A stretch of DNA of 64,000 bases. It comes from Spisula solida (taxonomy: Eukaryota > Mollusca > Bivalvia > Venerida > Mactridae). The DNA is taken from NCBI GenBank assembly GCA_947247005.1, contig OX365957.1, forward strand, positions 12,062,817 through 12,126,816. Direction: 5' to 3'. The notes beneath the pieces are model-generated. The model was not told where the DNA came from, did not search any database, and worked only from the letters and a program-made list of their open reading frames with translations. Positions 21,846 through 34,976 of the stretch are shown here, in pieces; the stretch's first letter is position 1; each line of letters opens with the position of its first letter. Position numbers and translations under genes: made by a program.

Positions 21846-23179
21846 TACATGAAGATCAAACTCGTACTACAGAATAAATCTTACCAGATCTATCACAAGA
21901 ATCGAAACCACTGGATCACCCTTGTTACCCAGATAAACCAGCATGACTGGATAATCACAACATGATTACAACATGGCGGATGTATGCTTAGGTATGCATC
22001 CCATTTTCGGTCAATTTGTCTCATTTCTACTGGTTCAATAACCTTCTCACGCTGCATTAAGACAGAATGGTAAGTTGCTTTCATGAAACTGGAACTGTTT
22101 TACTGTATTTTTGTGAATATGATACACAATATGATAAACAGTTCGAAAAATCAATGTTGGATTTATTTGAAAGTTAATTAAACATATTTCTAGTCGTTTT
22201 TATTGGTTGATTTAATTTTTGTATAATATGACTGCACTTCGGTTGCAACATCTGAACATGTTTCAACAGTATTCGTAATATCTCAGGTGAAATGCATTTG
22301 CATTCTAACAGCATTCTAAAAGCATCCCAAACATTCATGATTTTATTTTTCTGAGCGACCTGGATACATGTAAGAATCTTTCCAGGCGGATTCGAAGAGT
22401 ATTCGAAGTATTTAAACGGCGTTTTGACGAAACTGTAATAACTTTGGCGAGTAGACTGATCCTGTGGAATATGTTTCGAAATTTTATTTTTCTTCAATCC
22501 GACTCATCTTGTCTCGTTTGTGCTGGTTTGAAATTCGTGTGAATGTGGTATAAGGGACGATCAGCTAAATTTTGAAGGGAGTAACTGCATATGGTGCAGC
22601 TGATAAGTACACCTAAAGTAGGTACTTATGAGTCATGTGCAGTTTCGTTTGAACATATAGTTATAGAGAACGCGAGCAGAGTTCAAAAGACAATAACTTG
22701 AAAATTGTTCAGAGAATAACAGGCCGCCGATATGCCGAACTATGTTGGGTATCTAAACATTTTGTGACAGAACAAGGTTCTGAAATGGTTTACACTGCCT
22801 TTCAAGAAATGAAGCATACATAGTCCAATTTTCATCATACTCTGTAGACATATTTTGCACATACATTCCTCTATGGATAGCACAGATTATGTTAAAATAT
22901 AAAAGTGCAGCACGACTGTCATACTCCGCCGAAAGTTTTTGTGTCATGAATTGTCATGAAAATGGCTAATTGTCATTATTTGCTCATCATCATGACACAT
23001 TTATAGTGCGTTTGTCTGCAGATTGCGTGGACAATTGGAACATGCGTGCTTAATGTCTTGAAATGCATAGTTATTAGACATGTATTAAAAGGACACATTT
23101 AAAGGAACATGCAATTTTTATTTTATGAAAAAGTACAGGGCACAATTTAGCTATTTTCTTACCTTGTCATTTTGTTTAT

Positions 23180-23640
23180 ATCCGGCCAACAGATAGCGCC
23201 ATAGAACGATTTTGTTACAATACTAGCGGTATATGGACCTCAAGTACGACTCCAATAAAGCGCTCGTATCATCCAGTTAGGATCTGGTGAGAGTGACGTA
23301 GCCGTTTATGTGTACAGAAGATTATCTGAATAGGTAAAGCGTTTATAATTGGTTTTACACCGTAATATCAAAAAGGTTCGACACTTAAACTTACATTGAT
23401 TAAAAACTGTTTTCAAAAAAAATTCCTTTCTACTATATTTCATACCAAGGGATTGAAGAAAGTCTGAACAAATAACACACCGCATCTCGTTCAAACGGTC
23501 ATTTCTTCGCCAAATGAGAACATGTACGAAATATAGTACATGTAGAAGGAAATTTATTTTGAAACCCCCTGTGCCCCCCGGTGGATCCGGACCTGTTGTA
23601 TTCTTACCCTGACTGGTCTATACATCGTATCTTTTATCAA
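23180..23640 (-). repeat. Dispersed repeat, inverted relative to 48188-48400
   Basis: Shares 'tgtacacataaac(a/g)gctacg', 'caccagatcctaactg' and 'cagggtaagaatac' with the 48.2-kb copy in reverse orientation. Indels differ between the two. Confidence 0.65.
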
Positions 23641-24815
23641 TGATAACAGAGTAGTTTATACTGTTTAAGGTAGTTCTACAGTTAATATACTGTTTAAGGT
23701 AGTTCTATAGTTTATATACCATGAAGCAATCATGCAAGGTTCAACAGTGTTAATATCATCCGGAGCTGTTCTATTGTCTAAGCCCTTTACATTTGCATGT
23801 AGCATATGTAGCCTAGTTTTCAAGAAAACAGCTTATGTTATTCTTAAGACAAACAGTACACTGCACTGCAGCACTTACAGCATACCAGCTTATCATTTAC
23901 ATAATAATGAAACAATAAAACAAGACGGTTACATTACCATCAAAACATTAGGGCCTATATAATTATGCAATTTTGGTTTTTCAAGTTTTTCACACAAAAA
24001 AATTGAAAATGACAAAAATTTGACAGGAGGGTCTGATCGGTAACGGGAACTCTGACCTTATAAGTAATTATTGTTTGTCCTGCCAATATCACAGTAGGTC
24101 TACATCATTATTTATTACATAAAGTTACTTAGTTTCAATTTAATATGTCCGTCACTTTTTAAGATCGTTGAAGTACTTAGAAAATTAAGCTGTTAAGTTA
24201 CTTAGTAGGCCCTATCATTTGATGTTCATTTGGCATGAACACTTTTGTTTGTCATCCTTTTTTACTTATTTTGAAGAGCTAAACTTCTTCTACTGCATGA
24301 TATAACTTAATTTTTTTCTATCTCTTATAGAATTCAGAAAATTATTGTTTGAATGAGGCAAATGGTGTCTTTTCTGCTAAAATGACCATTAATTTCCATT
24401 AAAATGAGAGTAGGTCTGGCTCTTTGAGGTCTAGACCACGGCTTAATTGGCGTTATTTAGCTAAACTTCGCACTCTCCCTTTATTGATGTAGGGCCTACG
24501 CCCCTGCTTTATTCTATTAATTTATCAGTAATCTAATATGAAGCTTATTGTGTGCTTGTTTATAAATATTGGCCGTTTTAAGACTGTTAATTAGGGATTA
24601 CTTTGAAGTGAACAACATAAATCAGATTTGTATTAATTTTCTACAGCAGGCCGATTTAAAGCACCGTATCCGAAGGTACAACACATTTATTTTAATTTAC
24701 CGTTTTGCTCACCTAAGTCGGAGAAACAAAAGATAAAAAACCTGGCCCAAAGTAACAGACGCGTGCCGCGGTAATAGATCGAGATCTAGGTAACTAAAAG
24801 GTCAAGCTTTATGAC

Positions 24816-24824
24816 CCGGAAGTG
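24816..24824 (+). promoter_or_regulatory. ETS-type CCGGAAGTG site upstream of SH2D5-like exon 1
   Basis: CCGGAAGTG is the ETS/GABP consensus common in TATA-less promoters. It lies 83 bp upstream of exon 1 and about 100 bp upstream of the first ATG. If transcription starts here, the TTACAG before 24907 would not be used as an acceptor. One site alone is weak evidence. Confidence 0.3.
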
Positions 24825-24906
24825 AAGGTGCTGAAACACTTGGGACAAAACAAAGGAATGATGCTGATTTTCTTGGATAAAAAACATTGTATTTATTCTG
24901 TTACAG

Positions 24907-25143
24907 ACTGTGTTACCTTTTAAAATGTATTTAGGACGAGCAAAGAAAGCTATTGACCAACTTGATCAAAAGGAATTTGAGGAAAAACATGCAAGACATG
25001 AAGACCGTCAGTTGACTGCTGAGGAGAGCGACGACTTGAAAGACGCTGGCACAAGTGAAGAGTTACCGGATGGTGCGTGTTTTCGGCTAAAAAGTGTCAA
25101 CGTCAGTACAGACGATGGAGCTACAGCAACACGGAAAGCTGAG
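24907..25143 (+). CDS. SH2D5: SH2D5-like exon 1 (acidic N-terminal region)
   Basis: Follows TTCTGTTACAG and ends at a GTGTGT donor after 25143. The exon is 237 nt, phase 0 at both ends. The first ATG is at 24925 (MYLGRAKKAIDQLDQKEFEE), leaving 73 codons. The segment is rich in Lys and Glu (EEKHARHEDRQLTAEESDD), so it is probably helical and then disordered. It ends ATRKAE, and the next exon gives YIGSF, a good PTB entry. The reading frame is open into the acceptor, so an upstream coding exon is possible. It belongs to this gene by phase and order rather than by a recognised domain. Confidence 0.65.
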
Positions 25144-25261
25144 GTGTGTAATAACGAAGATTTTACTTATTTATCTTCATTTTAATTCTGTTTGTATGTA
25201 AATATGTTGTACTGTTATGGTCATAATTATAATTTGAAAAGGTCATTATAAAAAGCTACCA

Positions 25262-25842
25262 ATTGAACAATTCACCATATCGACATTACTGGATAAAACA
25301 TGTATTCCGGGGTTACGGAATTATTTGCGAGATGTTCCGAATGTACATTAGGGGGGGGGGGGGGGGGGCTGCATATAGCGTCTATACGCAACCAGGTACT
25401 ATAATCACGATTATTTTTTGCTAAATATATTTGAAATAATGCATTTTATTAGAACTACACTGCCGTTTCCGTAGCTCGATACGGATGGCGAGAAAAATAT
25501 TCACATTTTTCATGTAATTATGTCAGCAAAAACATTGTCAGCAGTGTTGTAAAATAGTGTTGTCATTGTGTTCTTGAAAGTAAGACTTTTTTCAAATTCT
25601 TATCTTTTGACTAAAATAATTGTGATTAATTATTGTACCTGGTTGCTATATACGCTATATCAAAGACCTAAATATACATGTATATTTAGGTCTTTGGCTA
25701 TATGCAGTCAGTCCCTGACGTATATTCGGAATATCTTGCACATTGTCACTCAATTAATTATGTAATTGAATTCCGGAAAACAGGTTTTATCCTTAATTGC
25801 CGGGCTTTAATTAATAATGTCGATATGGTGAATTGACCAATT
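25262..25842. mobile_element. Long-armed foldback element with 36-bp perfect palindrome
   Basis: Outer inverted ends share 'caattcaccatatcgacatta'-type sequence. Inner arms match around 25370-25410 and 25620-25660 ('caaccaggtac' and 'gtacctggttg'). A perfect 36-bp palindrome lies at 25661-25696. A run of 18 G at 25351-25368 sits inside. No coding capacity. Confidence 0.8.
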
Positions 25843-26032
25843 TTCTATGACCATTAAGCCCAAAATTCAGGAAATCCGGTGTTATAAATGCTATTAATGT
25901 CGATATTGATATTTACTACTTAAAGTGAGTATAATAATACTGTATACAAGTATTATGATTTTGTATCTTTATCTCAGCCACAAAAATGTGCTAAGTGTTA
26001 CATATCATTGAATTGCCTTGATATGAATTCAG

Positions 26033-26455
26033 ACATTATGAAAGTTGGCAAAAACGATCGGACATTTGGTCCGATAATGTCTTGCAAACTGCCGAACCAA
26101 AAGCAAAACTGCCGGACAAAAAAAAATTGCTAAAAAATTTTTTTTTGGAACTCAAAATAAAGTTGTTTCAACACGCAATTTTTGTCTGATTTAACTAACC
26201 AGCTATGATATATCATCCATTTTTCATGAAATGTATATGTTTTCCCGTTTCTTTATACTCTATGCAGACGGCCGCACTTAAATCAATCATTTTACATGCT
26301 CCCGCATCGTCTTCATCATATATCGACGCCATTTTTGTTTTGACAGTTGTGGATAAAGGCCGGTCAGTCGGACCGGTTCCGGAATGAAAAATGGCGGACC
26401 GTATCAAAATTTGCCGGACTTGTCCGTCGGACCGGCGACTTTCAGAATGACTGAT
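26033..26455. mobile_element. Candidate MITE with 'cattatgaaagttgg' ends
   Basis: The left end 'gacattatgaaagttggc' and the reverse complement of the right end 'gtcattctgaaagtcgcc' agree over about 18 positions with mismatches. The interior holds many 'ccggac' and 'gtccgg' words. Confidence 0.5.
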
Positions 26456-26616
26456 GAATTTGGCAACGTCGCCCACTGTTACACACTATAATTTATTGTT
26501 GATAGTGCATCAACTACTTTAATTGATTGTTGGAAACAGCATAGTAGTAGTGACATAATATACGTTAATACGGTTATTATTATTAAACATAAGCAACAAC
26601 TAGTTGTAAGTTTGTA

Positions 26617-26790
26617 ACACTACAACATTACAAAAAGAGTATATTAAGTCAGACAGGGAAGGCAGCACTCAACTTAACCAGCCGAGCACAGAAAACACCA
26701 AAAACACACAAAGCACAATGCCCAACTAAACAAGCGCAGATCCGCCCAAGTCCAAGCTGTCGAAAAGTTTGGCTGCAAACTAGGTCACAT
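26617..26790 (+). repeat. Family A dispersed repeat, copy 2
   Basis: Starts with 'gagtatattaagtcagacag' and contains 'ggaaggcagcactcaactta' and 'aatgcccaactaaacaagc'. Its start matches the reverse complement of the end at 44276. Confidence 0.75.
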
Positions 26791-27272
26791 TTGGCCATAC
26801 ATCATCATGTTAATTTATGTGTTTACATGATTGTGTACTAATATATATATTTAAAGCTCTACTATCATCTTTTATTCACACACATCAAGTCATTGCAGTT
26901 ATATAATATATATATATATATATGCTAAATGTTCTCGTAGATTCAGAGGTCTTATTCACTATACAGTAATTTGGAAATGTGAAACCTCGCCTCAAATAAA
27001 CTGCATTTATATATAATTCTATTTCCCAGAGTTTCTGTAAAATGTTTAAGGGATGAGACAGGCTCAGCGCATTATGTGGTCATAAATTTAGAATTATGGT
27101 GATTTTGCTGTTAAGAAACTCGCCATTATATTTTGGGTCATAACTTTGTGAGTTTTTTCTTTTAAAATCATGTATCATAAATTAATGATCCTTTATTTCG
27201 ACTAACAGTATCACTTCCTCCTTAATCTTCAAATAATTAATTCTTAGTTCTCAACCAGAGCAACATGCAATC

Positions 27273-27430
27273 AGGCCTAGACACTAACTATTTTGGCCAC
27301 TTGTCCGACAGGGCAAAAGCGCCCAATTTTTAATAGGACAGTTACTGGTCCTCCAGAATTGTCACTGGTCCTTCTAGATTTTCACTGGTCTCGGACGAGC
27401 GAACCAGTGTTAGTGTGGAGCCCTGGCAAT
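27273..27430 (+). repeat. 'gaccagtgaaaat' repeat, inverted partner of 38402-38575
   Basis: Reads 'ggcctagacactaactattt' to 'cagtgttagtgtggagccct'. The reverse complement matches 38402-38575 almost throughout, with small indels. Confidence 0.8.
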
Positions 27431-29194
27431 ATAAAACATTTTGTTATTCTGTCTCTGACAATGCAGACAGCAAATTGATCACATCAGTGTATGGTTATCT
27501 TGTGCTCTATGGTACTATTGTAGTAGGTTGTATGATGGACAGGTTTTTATTGGTATAAATACATGTATTTTGATTATAGATACATGTATTAAAATGACTA
27601 AAAAGGCCAATCTTGTCAGTAATTTTTTTTGGCTATTTATAGGGCCGAATACAAAATAACCTTCATTTTCCCCAAAAAATCATATTTTTTCCCCAAAAAG
27701 TATGCATATTCTCCCCCTTTTGTGCTTGCAGGTTTCAAAGCAACAACAGTATACATGTAGCTGTTTTAAAGTCAAAACAATATATTTTCTAACTTGCAAA
27801 GGTCATTGCCACATGTGACTAGTGTATTATCAGTAGAAAATACAAAATATGACCACTTTTAACCCAAACAACTTTTTTAATTATTCCCAATTTCGCGTAT
27901 TGTCGCGCTAAAATTTCCCAATTTTAAAGGCACAGGCCGCTTAATTTTCTTTAAGAAAAATCACTGCATCTATTATTTATGAATTCTTCTGACTACAATG
28001 TACATGTATATACGGTTATAAGGTTGTATGTACATTATATATATATTTATTTTTGGAATTTTAATTGATATTTTGATTAAGACAAACTTTGAAATATGAT
28101 TGCTGTGTAATCTTTGAAGTGACAAGTATTTTAGTCTAATGTAACAAACCTGTATAATTATTGCTTACCATTGTTGTATGTTAAATTACCTTACCGGTAC
28201 TATACATTTTACTGCTATGACAGTAATTATGAGCTATTTTCCTTTGTATGGGCAATATGTAGCATACTTCTTTATTATAATTTGCTTTAGCTAATGACTT
28301 TTATGATAAAACATGTTTTCAGGTGTCCAATAGATTATGTCTTTATTTTTAAACATGAAACATTGATATTCTAACACAAATCTGTCTGTATTATCTTCGG
28401 TGATTTTTTTAAAGCTGCATGTTGGCCTTTATACATGTTTATTGACTGATTTTTGTACTGTTTGTGTATGTATGCTTAGAACTTACTTTCCAAGAAGTCA
28501 TTCAGTGTCCAGGTTGCAGGGGTATTAGGGTATGAAGGGGCCAATGTATTGGGAGAAATTAAAGACCTGCTTGGTTTTATGTTATAGAAGGAAAGTCAGT
28601 TTAAAGAGAGTTAGGTTTGTAGGGAACCTACAGTTGATAGAGACAAAATCAATGATAAACCTGTACATCACACTTTATTGAATTCCACAAAATAATTTAT
28701 ACATTGTAGTATTTAGATTTTCGATTATAATTTGTCAATCATATCTTTATAGACTGTGCAGTCTACTATGTAATCCACTTGTTTAAAGCCTTGTACAGTG
28801 GACAATGAAGTTTGATTTGAATGAGCACAAAATCATTATATAAGGAATCTGATACTGCATTTCCACCTACTTTGAGTATTTTCCCAGAATCAGATCAATG
28901 AGCTGCGTAAATTTTGATTGGACATTAAAATTGAATGTATATGTACAGTTTTGAACATATCTGACCGTTTTGATGTATCTTTCTGTTTTAGCCATTATTT
29001 TTTTATGAGACGGGTGCAAATAAACAATTTTATACCCATGTTATAGAAGTTATACAATATTCCCATTGTACTCATTTTAAACTGGCGCTGACTGCTGTGG
29101 TCTAGTGGTAATAGTGCGTTTAATTTGTAACCCAGCAATTCCGGCTTCATTCCCTCCTGTTACGGGTAATCCCTTCCACAAAAAACGACAAACT

Positions 29195-29565
29195 TTTTGT
29201 CCATTCTTGTTATCTTGTTGCACTCATTTTGCCATCCTTATCTGTTTGCACTAATTTTGTCCATACTTGTTATCTTGTTGCACTTATTTGTCAGCCTTAT
29301 CTTGTTGCACTCATTTTGATCATCCTTTTTATCTTATTGCATTTATTTTGAACATCCTTGGCTTGTTGCACTCATTTGTCAGCCTTATCTTGTTGCACTC
29401 ATTTTGATCATCCTTTTTATCTTGTTGCATTTATTTTGAACATCCTTGGCTTGTTGCACTTATTTGTCAGCCATATCTTGTTGCACTCATTTTGCCTTCG
29501 TTATTTTCGTGCACTCATTTTGTGGTCTTATCTTCTTGCACTCATTTTGATCAACCTTGTTATCT
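29195..29565 (+). repeat. Short tandem repeat 'cttgttgcactcattttg'
   Basis: About a dozen imperfect units of 28-32 bp such as 'tatcttgttgcactcatttt'. It abuts the start of the 25-bp minisatellite. Confidence 0.85.
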
Positions 29566-32500
29566 TGAATTGGGAGGTTGTGGAGAAGGGAGGTTGTGTA
29601 TCATGTGGAGTAGTGGGGTTGTGTATCATGTGGAGTAGTGGGTTTGTGTATCATGTGGAGAAGTGAGGTTATGTATCATGTGGAGGAGCAGGGTAGTATA
29701 TCATGTGGAGAAGGAGGGTTGTGTATCATGTGGAGAAGGAGGGTTGTGTATCATGTGGAGAAGGAGGGTTGTGTAACATGTTGAGAAGTGAGGTTGTGTA
29801 TCATGTGGAGAAGCAGGGTTGTGTAACCTGTGGAGAAGGTGGGTTGTGTATCATGTGGAGAAGGGGGTTGTGTATCATGTGGAGAATGGGGTTGTGTATC
29901 ATATGGAGAAGGGGGTTATGTATCATGCGGAGAAGGAGGATTGTGTAGCATGTGGAGAAGGAGGGTTGTGTATCATGAGGAGAAGCAGGGTTGTGTATCA
30001 TGTGGAGTAGCAGGGTTGTGTAACATGTGGAGAAGCAGGGTTGTGTAACACGTGGAGAAGGAGGCTTGTGTAACATGTGGAGGAGTGAGGTTGTGTAACA
30101 TGTGGAGAAGGATGGTTGTGTATCATGTGGAGAAGCAGGGTTGTGTAACATGTGGAGAAGTGAGGTTGTGTATCATGTGGAGAAGGTGGGTTGTGTATCA
30201 TATGGAGAAGGTGGGTTATGTATCATGTGGAGAAGGGGGTTATGTATCATGTGGAGAAGGGGGTTATGTATCATGTGGAGAAGGTAGGTTGTGTATCATG
30301 TGGAGGAGGGTTGTGTATCATGTGGAGAAGGAGGGTTGTGTATCATGTGGAGAAGTGAGGTTGTGTATCATGTGGAGAAGGAGGGTTGAATATCATGTTG
30401 AGAAGTGAGGTTGTGTATCATGTGGAGAAGTGAGGTTGTGTATCATGTGGAGAAGTGAGGTTGTGTATCATGTGGAGAAGGAGGATTGTGTATCATGTTG
30501 AGAAGTGAGGTTGTGTATCATGTTAAGAAGTGAGGTTGTGTATCATGTGGAGAAGTGAGGTTGTGTATCATGTGGAGAAGTGAGGTTGTATATCATGTGG
30601 AGAAGTGAGGTTGTGTATCATGTGGAGAAGTGAGGTTGTGTATCATGTGGAGAAGTGAGGTTGTGTATCATGTGGAGAAGGTGGGTTATGTATCATGTGG
30701 ATAAGGAGGGTTGTGTATCATGTGGAAAAGGGGGTTGTGTATCATGTGGAGAAGTGAGGTTGTATATCATGTGGAGAAGTGAGGTTGTGTATCATGTGGA
30801 GAAGGAGGTTGTGTATCATGTGGAGAAGCAGGGTTGTGTAACATGTTGAGAAGTGAGGTTGTATATCATGTGGAGAAGTGAGTTTGTGTATCATGTGGAG
30901 AAGTGAGGTTGTGTATCATGTGTAGTAGTGAGGTTGTGTTACATTTGGAGAAGTGAGGTTGTGTATCATGTGGAGAAGGAGGGTTGTGTATCATGTGGAG
31001 AAGTGAGGTTGTGTATCATGTGGAGAAGTGAGGTTGTGTATCATGTGGAGAAGGAGGTTTGTGTATCATGTGGAGGAGTGAGGTTGTGTATCATGTGGAG
31101 AAGTGAGGTTGTGTATCATGTGGAGAAGTGAGGTTGTGTATCATGTGGAGAGGGGAGGTTGTGTATCATGTGGAGAGGGGAGGTTGTGTATCATGTGGAA
31201 ATGGGGGTTGTGTATCATGTGGAGAAGGAGGGTTGTGTATCATGTGGTGAAGTGTGGTTGTGTATCATGATGAGAAGTGAGGTTGTATATCATGTGGAGA
31301 AGTGAGGTTGTGTATCATGTGGAGAAGTGAGGTTGTGTATCATGTTGAGAAGGAGGGTTGTGTATCATTTGGAGAAGTGAGGTTGTGTATCATGCGGGGA
31401 AGTGAGGTTGTGTTTCATGTGGAGAAGCAGGGTTGTGTATCATGTTGAGAAGGAGGGTTGTGTAACATGTTGAGAAGTGAGGTTGTATATCATGTGGAGA
31501 AATGAGGTTGTGTTTCATGTGGAAAAGTGAGGTTGTGTATCATGTGGAGAAGTGAGGTTGTGTATCATGATGAGAAGTGAGGTTGTATATCATGTGGAGA
31601 AGGAGGGTTGTGTATCATGTGGAGAAGGGGGTTGTGTATCATGTGGAGAAGTGAGGTTGTGTATCATGTTGAGAAGTGAGGTTGTGTATCATGTTGAGAA
31701 GGAGGGTTGTGTATCATTTGGAGAAGTGAGGTTGTGTATCATGTGGAGAAGGGGGTTATGTATCACATGTAGAAGTGAGGTTGTGTATCATGTGGAGAAG
31801 TGAGGTTGTGTATCATGTGGAGAAGGGGGTTATGTATCATGTGGAGAAGCAGGGTTGTGTATCATGTGGAGTAGGTGGGTTGTGTATCATGTGGAGAAGG
31901 GGGTTATGTATCACGTGGAGAAGTGAGGTTGTGTATCATGTGGAGAAGTGAGGTTGTGTATCATGTGGAGAAGGGGGTTGTGTATCATGTGGAGAAGTGA
32001 GGTTGTATATCATGTGGAGAAGTGAGGTTGTGTATCATGTGGAGAAGTGAGGTTGTGTATCATGTGGAGAAGTGAGATTGTGTATCATGTGGAGAAGTGA
32101 GGTTGTGTATAATGTGGAGAAGTGAGGATGTGTATCATGTGGAGAAGGGGGTTGTGTATCATGTTGAGTAGTGGGGTTGTGTATCATGTGGATAAGTGAG
32201 GTTGTGTATCATGTGGAGAAGTGAGATTGTATATCATGTGGAGAAGTGAGGTTGTGTGTCATGTGGAGAAGTGAGGTTGTGTATCATGTGGAGAAGGAGT
32301 GTTGTATATCATGTGGAGAAGGAGGGTTGTGTAACATGTGGAGAAGTGAGATTGTGTTTCATGTGGAGAGGGGAGTTGTGTATCATGTGGAGAAGTGAGG
32401 TTGTGTATCATGTTGAGAAGTGAGGTTGTGTATCATGTGGAGAGGGGAGGTTGTGTATCATGTGGAGAAGGAGGGTTGTGTATCATGTGGAGGAGGGTTG

Positions 32501-34976
32501 TGTATCATGTGAAGAAGGAGGTTGTGTATCATGTGGAGAAGCATGGTTGTATATCATTTGGAGAAGGAGGGTTGTGTAACATGTGGCGAAGGGGATTGTG
32601 TATCATGTGGTGAAGGGGGGTTGTGTATCATGTGGAGAAGTGAGGTTGTGTATCATGTTGAGAAGTGAGGTTGTGTATCATGTGGAGAGGGGAGGTTGTG
32701 TATCATGTGGAGAAGGAGGGTTGTGTAACATATTGAGAAGTGAGGTTGTATATCATGTGGAGAAGGGGGTGGTATATCATGTGGAGAAGTGAGGTTGTGT
32801 AACATGTGGAGAAGTGAGTTTGTATATCATGTGGAGAAGTGAGGTTGTGTATCATGTGGAGAAGTGAGGTTGTGTATCATGTGGAGAAGGGGGTTGTGTA
32901 TCATGTTGAGAAGTGAGGTTGTGTAACATGTGGAGAAGGAGGGTTGTGTATCATGTGGAGAAGGGGGTTGTGTATCATGTGGAGATGGAGGCTTGTGTAT
33001 CATGTGGAGAAGTGAGGTTGTGTATCATGTGGAGAAGTGAGGTTGTGTATCATGTGGAGATGGAGGGTTGTGTATCATGTGGAGAAGTGAGGTTGTGTAT
33101 CATGTGGAGAAGTGAGGTTGTGTATCATGTGGAGATGGGAGGTTGTGTATCATGTGGAGAAGTGAGGTTGTGTATCATGTGGAGAGGGGGTTTTGTATCA
33201 TGTTGAGAAGTGAGGTTGTGTAACATGTGGAGAAGGAGGTTGTGTATCATGTGGAGAAGGGCGTTGTGTATCATGTGGAGAAGTGAGATTGTATATCATA
33301 TGGAGAAGTGGGGTTGTGTATCATGTGGAGAAGGAGGGTTGTGTATCATGTGGAGAAGTGAGGTTGTATATCATGTGGAGAAGTGAGGTTGTGTATCATG
33401 TGGAGAAGTGAGGTTGTGTATCATGTTGAGAAGTGAGGTTGTGTATCATGTGGAGAGGGGAGGTTGTGTATCATGTGGAGAAGGAGGGTTGTGTATCATT
33501 TGGAGGAGGGTTGTGTATCATGTGGAGAAGGAGGTTGTGTATCATGTGGAGAAGCAGGATTGTATATCATTTGGAGAAGGAGGGTTGTATAACATGTGGC
33601 GAAGGGGATTGTGTATCATGTAGTGAAGGGGAGTTGTGTATCATGTGGAGAAGTGAGGTTGTGTATCATGTTGAGAAGTGAGGTTGTGTATCATGTGGAG
33701 AGGGGAGGTTGTGTATCATGTGGAGAAGGAGGGTTGTGTAACATGTTGAGAAGTGAGGTTGTATATCATGTGGAGAAGTGAGGTTGTGTATCATGTGGAG
33801 AAGTGAGGTTGTGTATCATGTAGAGAAGGAGGGTTGTGTATCATGTGGAGAAGTGAGGTTGTGTATCATGTTGAGAAGGAGGGTTGTGTATCATGTGGAG
33901 AAGTGAGATTGTGTAGCATGTGGAGAAGGAGGGTTGTGTATCATGTGGAGAAGGGGGTTGTGTATCATGTTGAGAAGTGAGGTTGTGTAACATGTGGAGA
34001 AGGAGGGTTGTGTATCATGTGGAGAAGTGAGGTTGTGTGTCATGTGGAGAGGGAGTGTTTAGTATCATGTGGAGAAGTGAGGTTGTGTATCATGTGGAGA
34101 GGGGTGGTTGTGTATCATGTGGAAAAGGGGGTTGTGTATCATGTGGAGAAGGAGGGTTGTGTATCATGTGGAGAAGTGAGGTTGTGTATCATGTGGAGAA
34201 GTGAGGTTGTGTATCATGTGAAGAAGTGAGGTTGTGTATCATGTGGAGAAGTGATGTTGTGTATCATGCGGAGAAGTGATGTTGTGTTTCATGTGGAGAA
34301 GCAGGGTTGTGTATCATGTGGAGAAGGAGGGTTGTGTATCATTTGGAGAAGTGAGGTTGTGTATCATGTGGAGAAGGGGGTTATGTATCATTTGGAGAAG
34401 TGAGGTTGTATATCATGTGGAGAAGTGAGGTTGTATATCATGTGGAGAAGTGAGGTTGTGTATCATGTGGAGATGGGAGGTTGTGTATCATGTGGAGAAG
34501 TGAGGTTGTGTATCATGTGGAGAAGTGAGGTTGTGTATCATGTTGAGAAGTGAGGTTGTGTATCATGTGGAGAGGGGAGGTTGTGTATCATGTGGAGAAG
34601 GAGGGTTGTGTATCATGTGGAGGAGGGTTGTGTATCATGTGGAGAAGGAGGTTGTGTATCATGTGGAGAAGCAGGGTTGTATATCATGTGGAGAAGGAGG
34701 GTTGTGTAATATGTGGCGAACGAAGGGGATTGTGTATCATGTGGTGAAGGGGGGTTGTGTATCATGTGGAGAAGTGAGGTTGTGTATCATGTTGAGAAGT
34801 GAGGTTGTGTATCATGTGGAGAGGGGAGGTTGTGTATCATGTTGAGAAGGAGGGTTGTGTATCATGTGGAGAAGGAAGTTGTGTATCATGTGGAGAAGCA
34901 GGGTTGTATATCATGTGGAGAAGGAGGGTTGTGTAACATGTGGAGAAGGGGATTGTGTATCATGTGGTGAAGGGGG
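29566..34976 (+). repeat. 5.4-kb minisatellite, 25-bp G-rich unit
   Basis: The consensus unit begins 'gtgaggttgtgtatcatgtg' followed by gagaa. Variants carry ggagg, gcagg or gggg in the first bases and change the length to 23-26 bp. By length there are roughly 215 units. Because 25 is not a multiple of 3, all three frames yield artefact ORFs (VVYHVEK, CVSCGE, LCIMWR). The array is intronic in the SH2D5-like gene and ends 141 bp before exon 2. Confidence 0.98.

Larger units (their letters stand above)
17777..24906. other. Intergenic region between divergent TTLL and SH2D5-like genes
   Basis: Holds a LINE tail (18535-19075), a 21-base C run (19553-19573), a partial MITE (20493-20690), a mariner-like element (20895-21845) and a dispersed repeat (23180-23640). 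No coding exon is supported. The CpG-containing 18040-18130 stretch could be near the TTLL 5' end, but nothing proves it. Confidence 0.5.

Noticed and set aside
22174..22497. 107-aa minus-strand ORF
   Set aside because: No stop-free alternative, splice border or family similarity was found; possibly chance in AT-rich DNA. Not annotated.
29703..34845. Many ORFs reading VVYHVEK, CVSCGE or LCIMWR
   Set aside because: They are the three frames of a 25-bp minisatellite.
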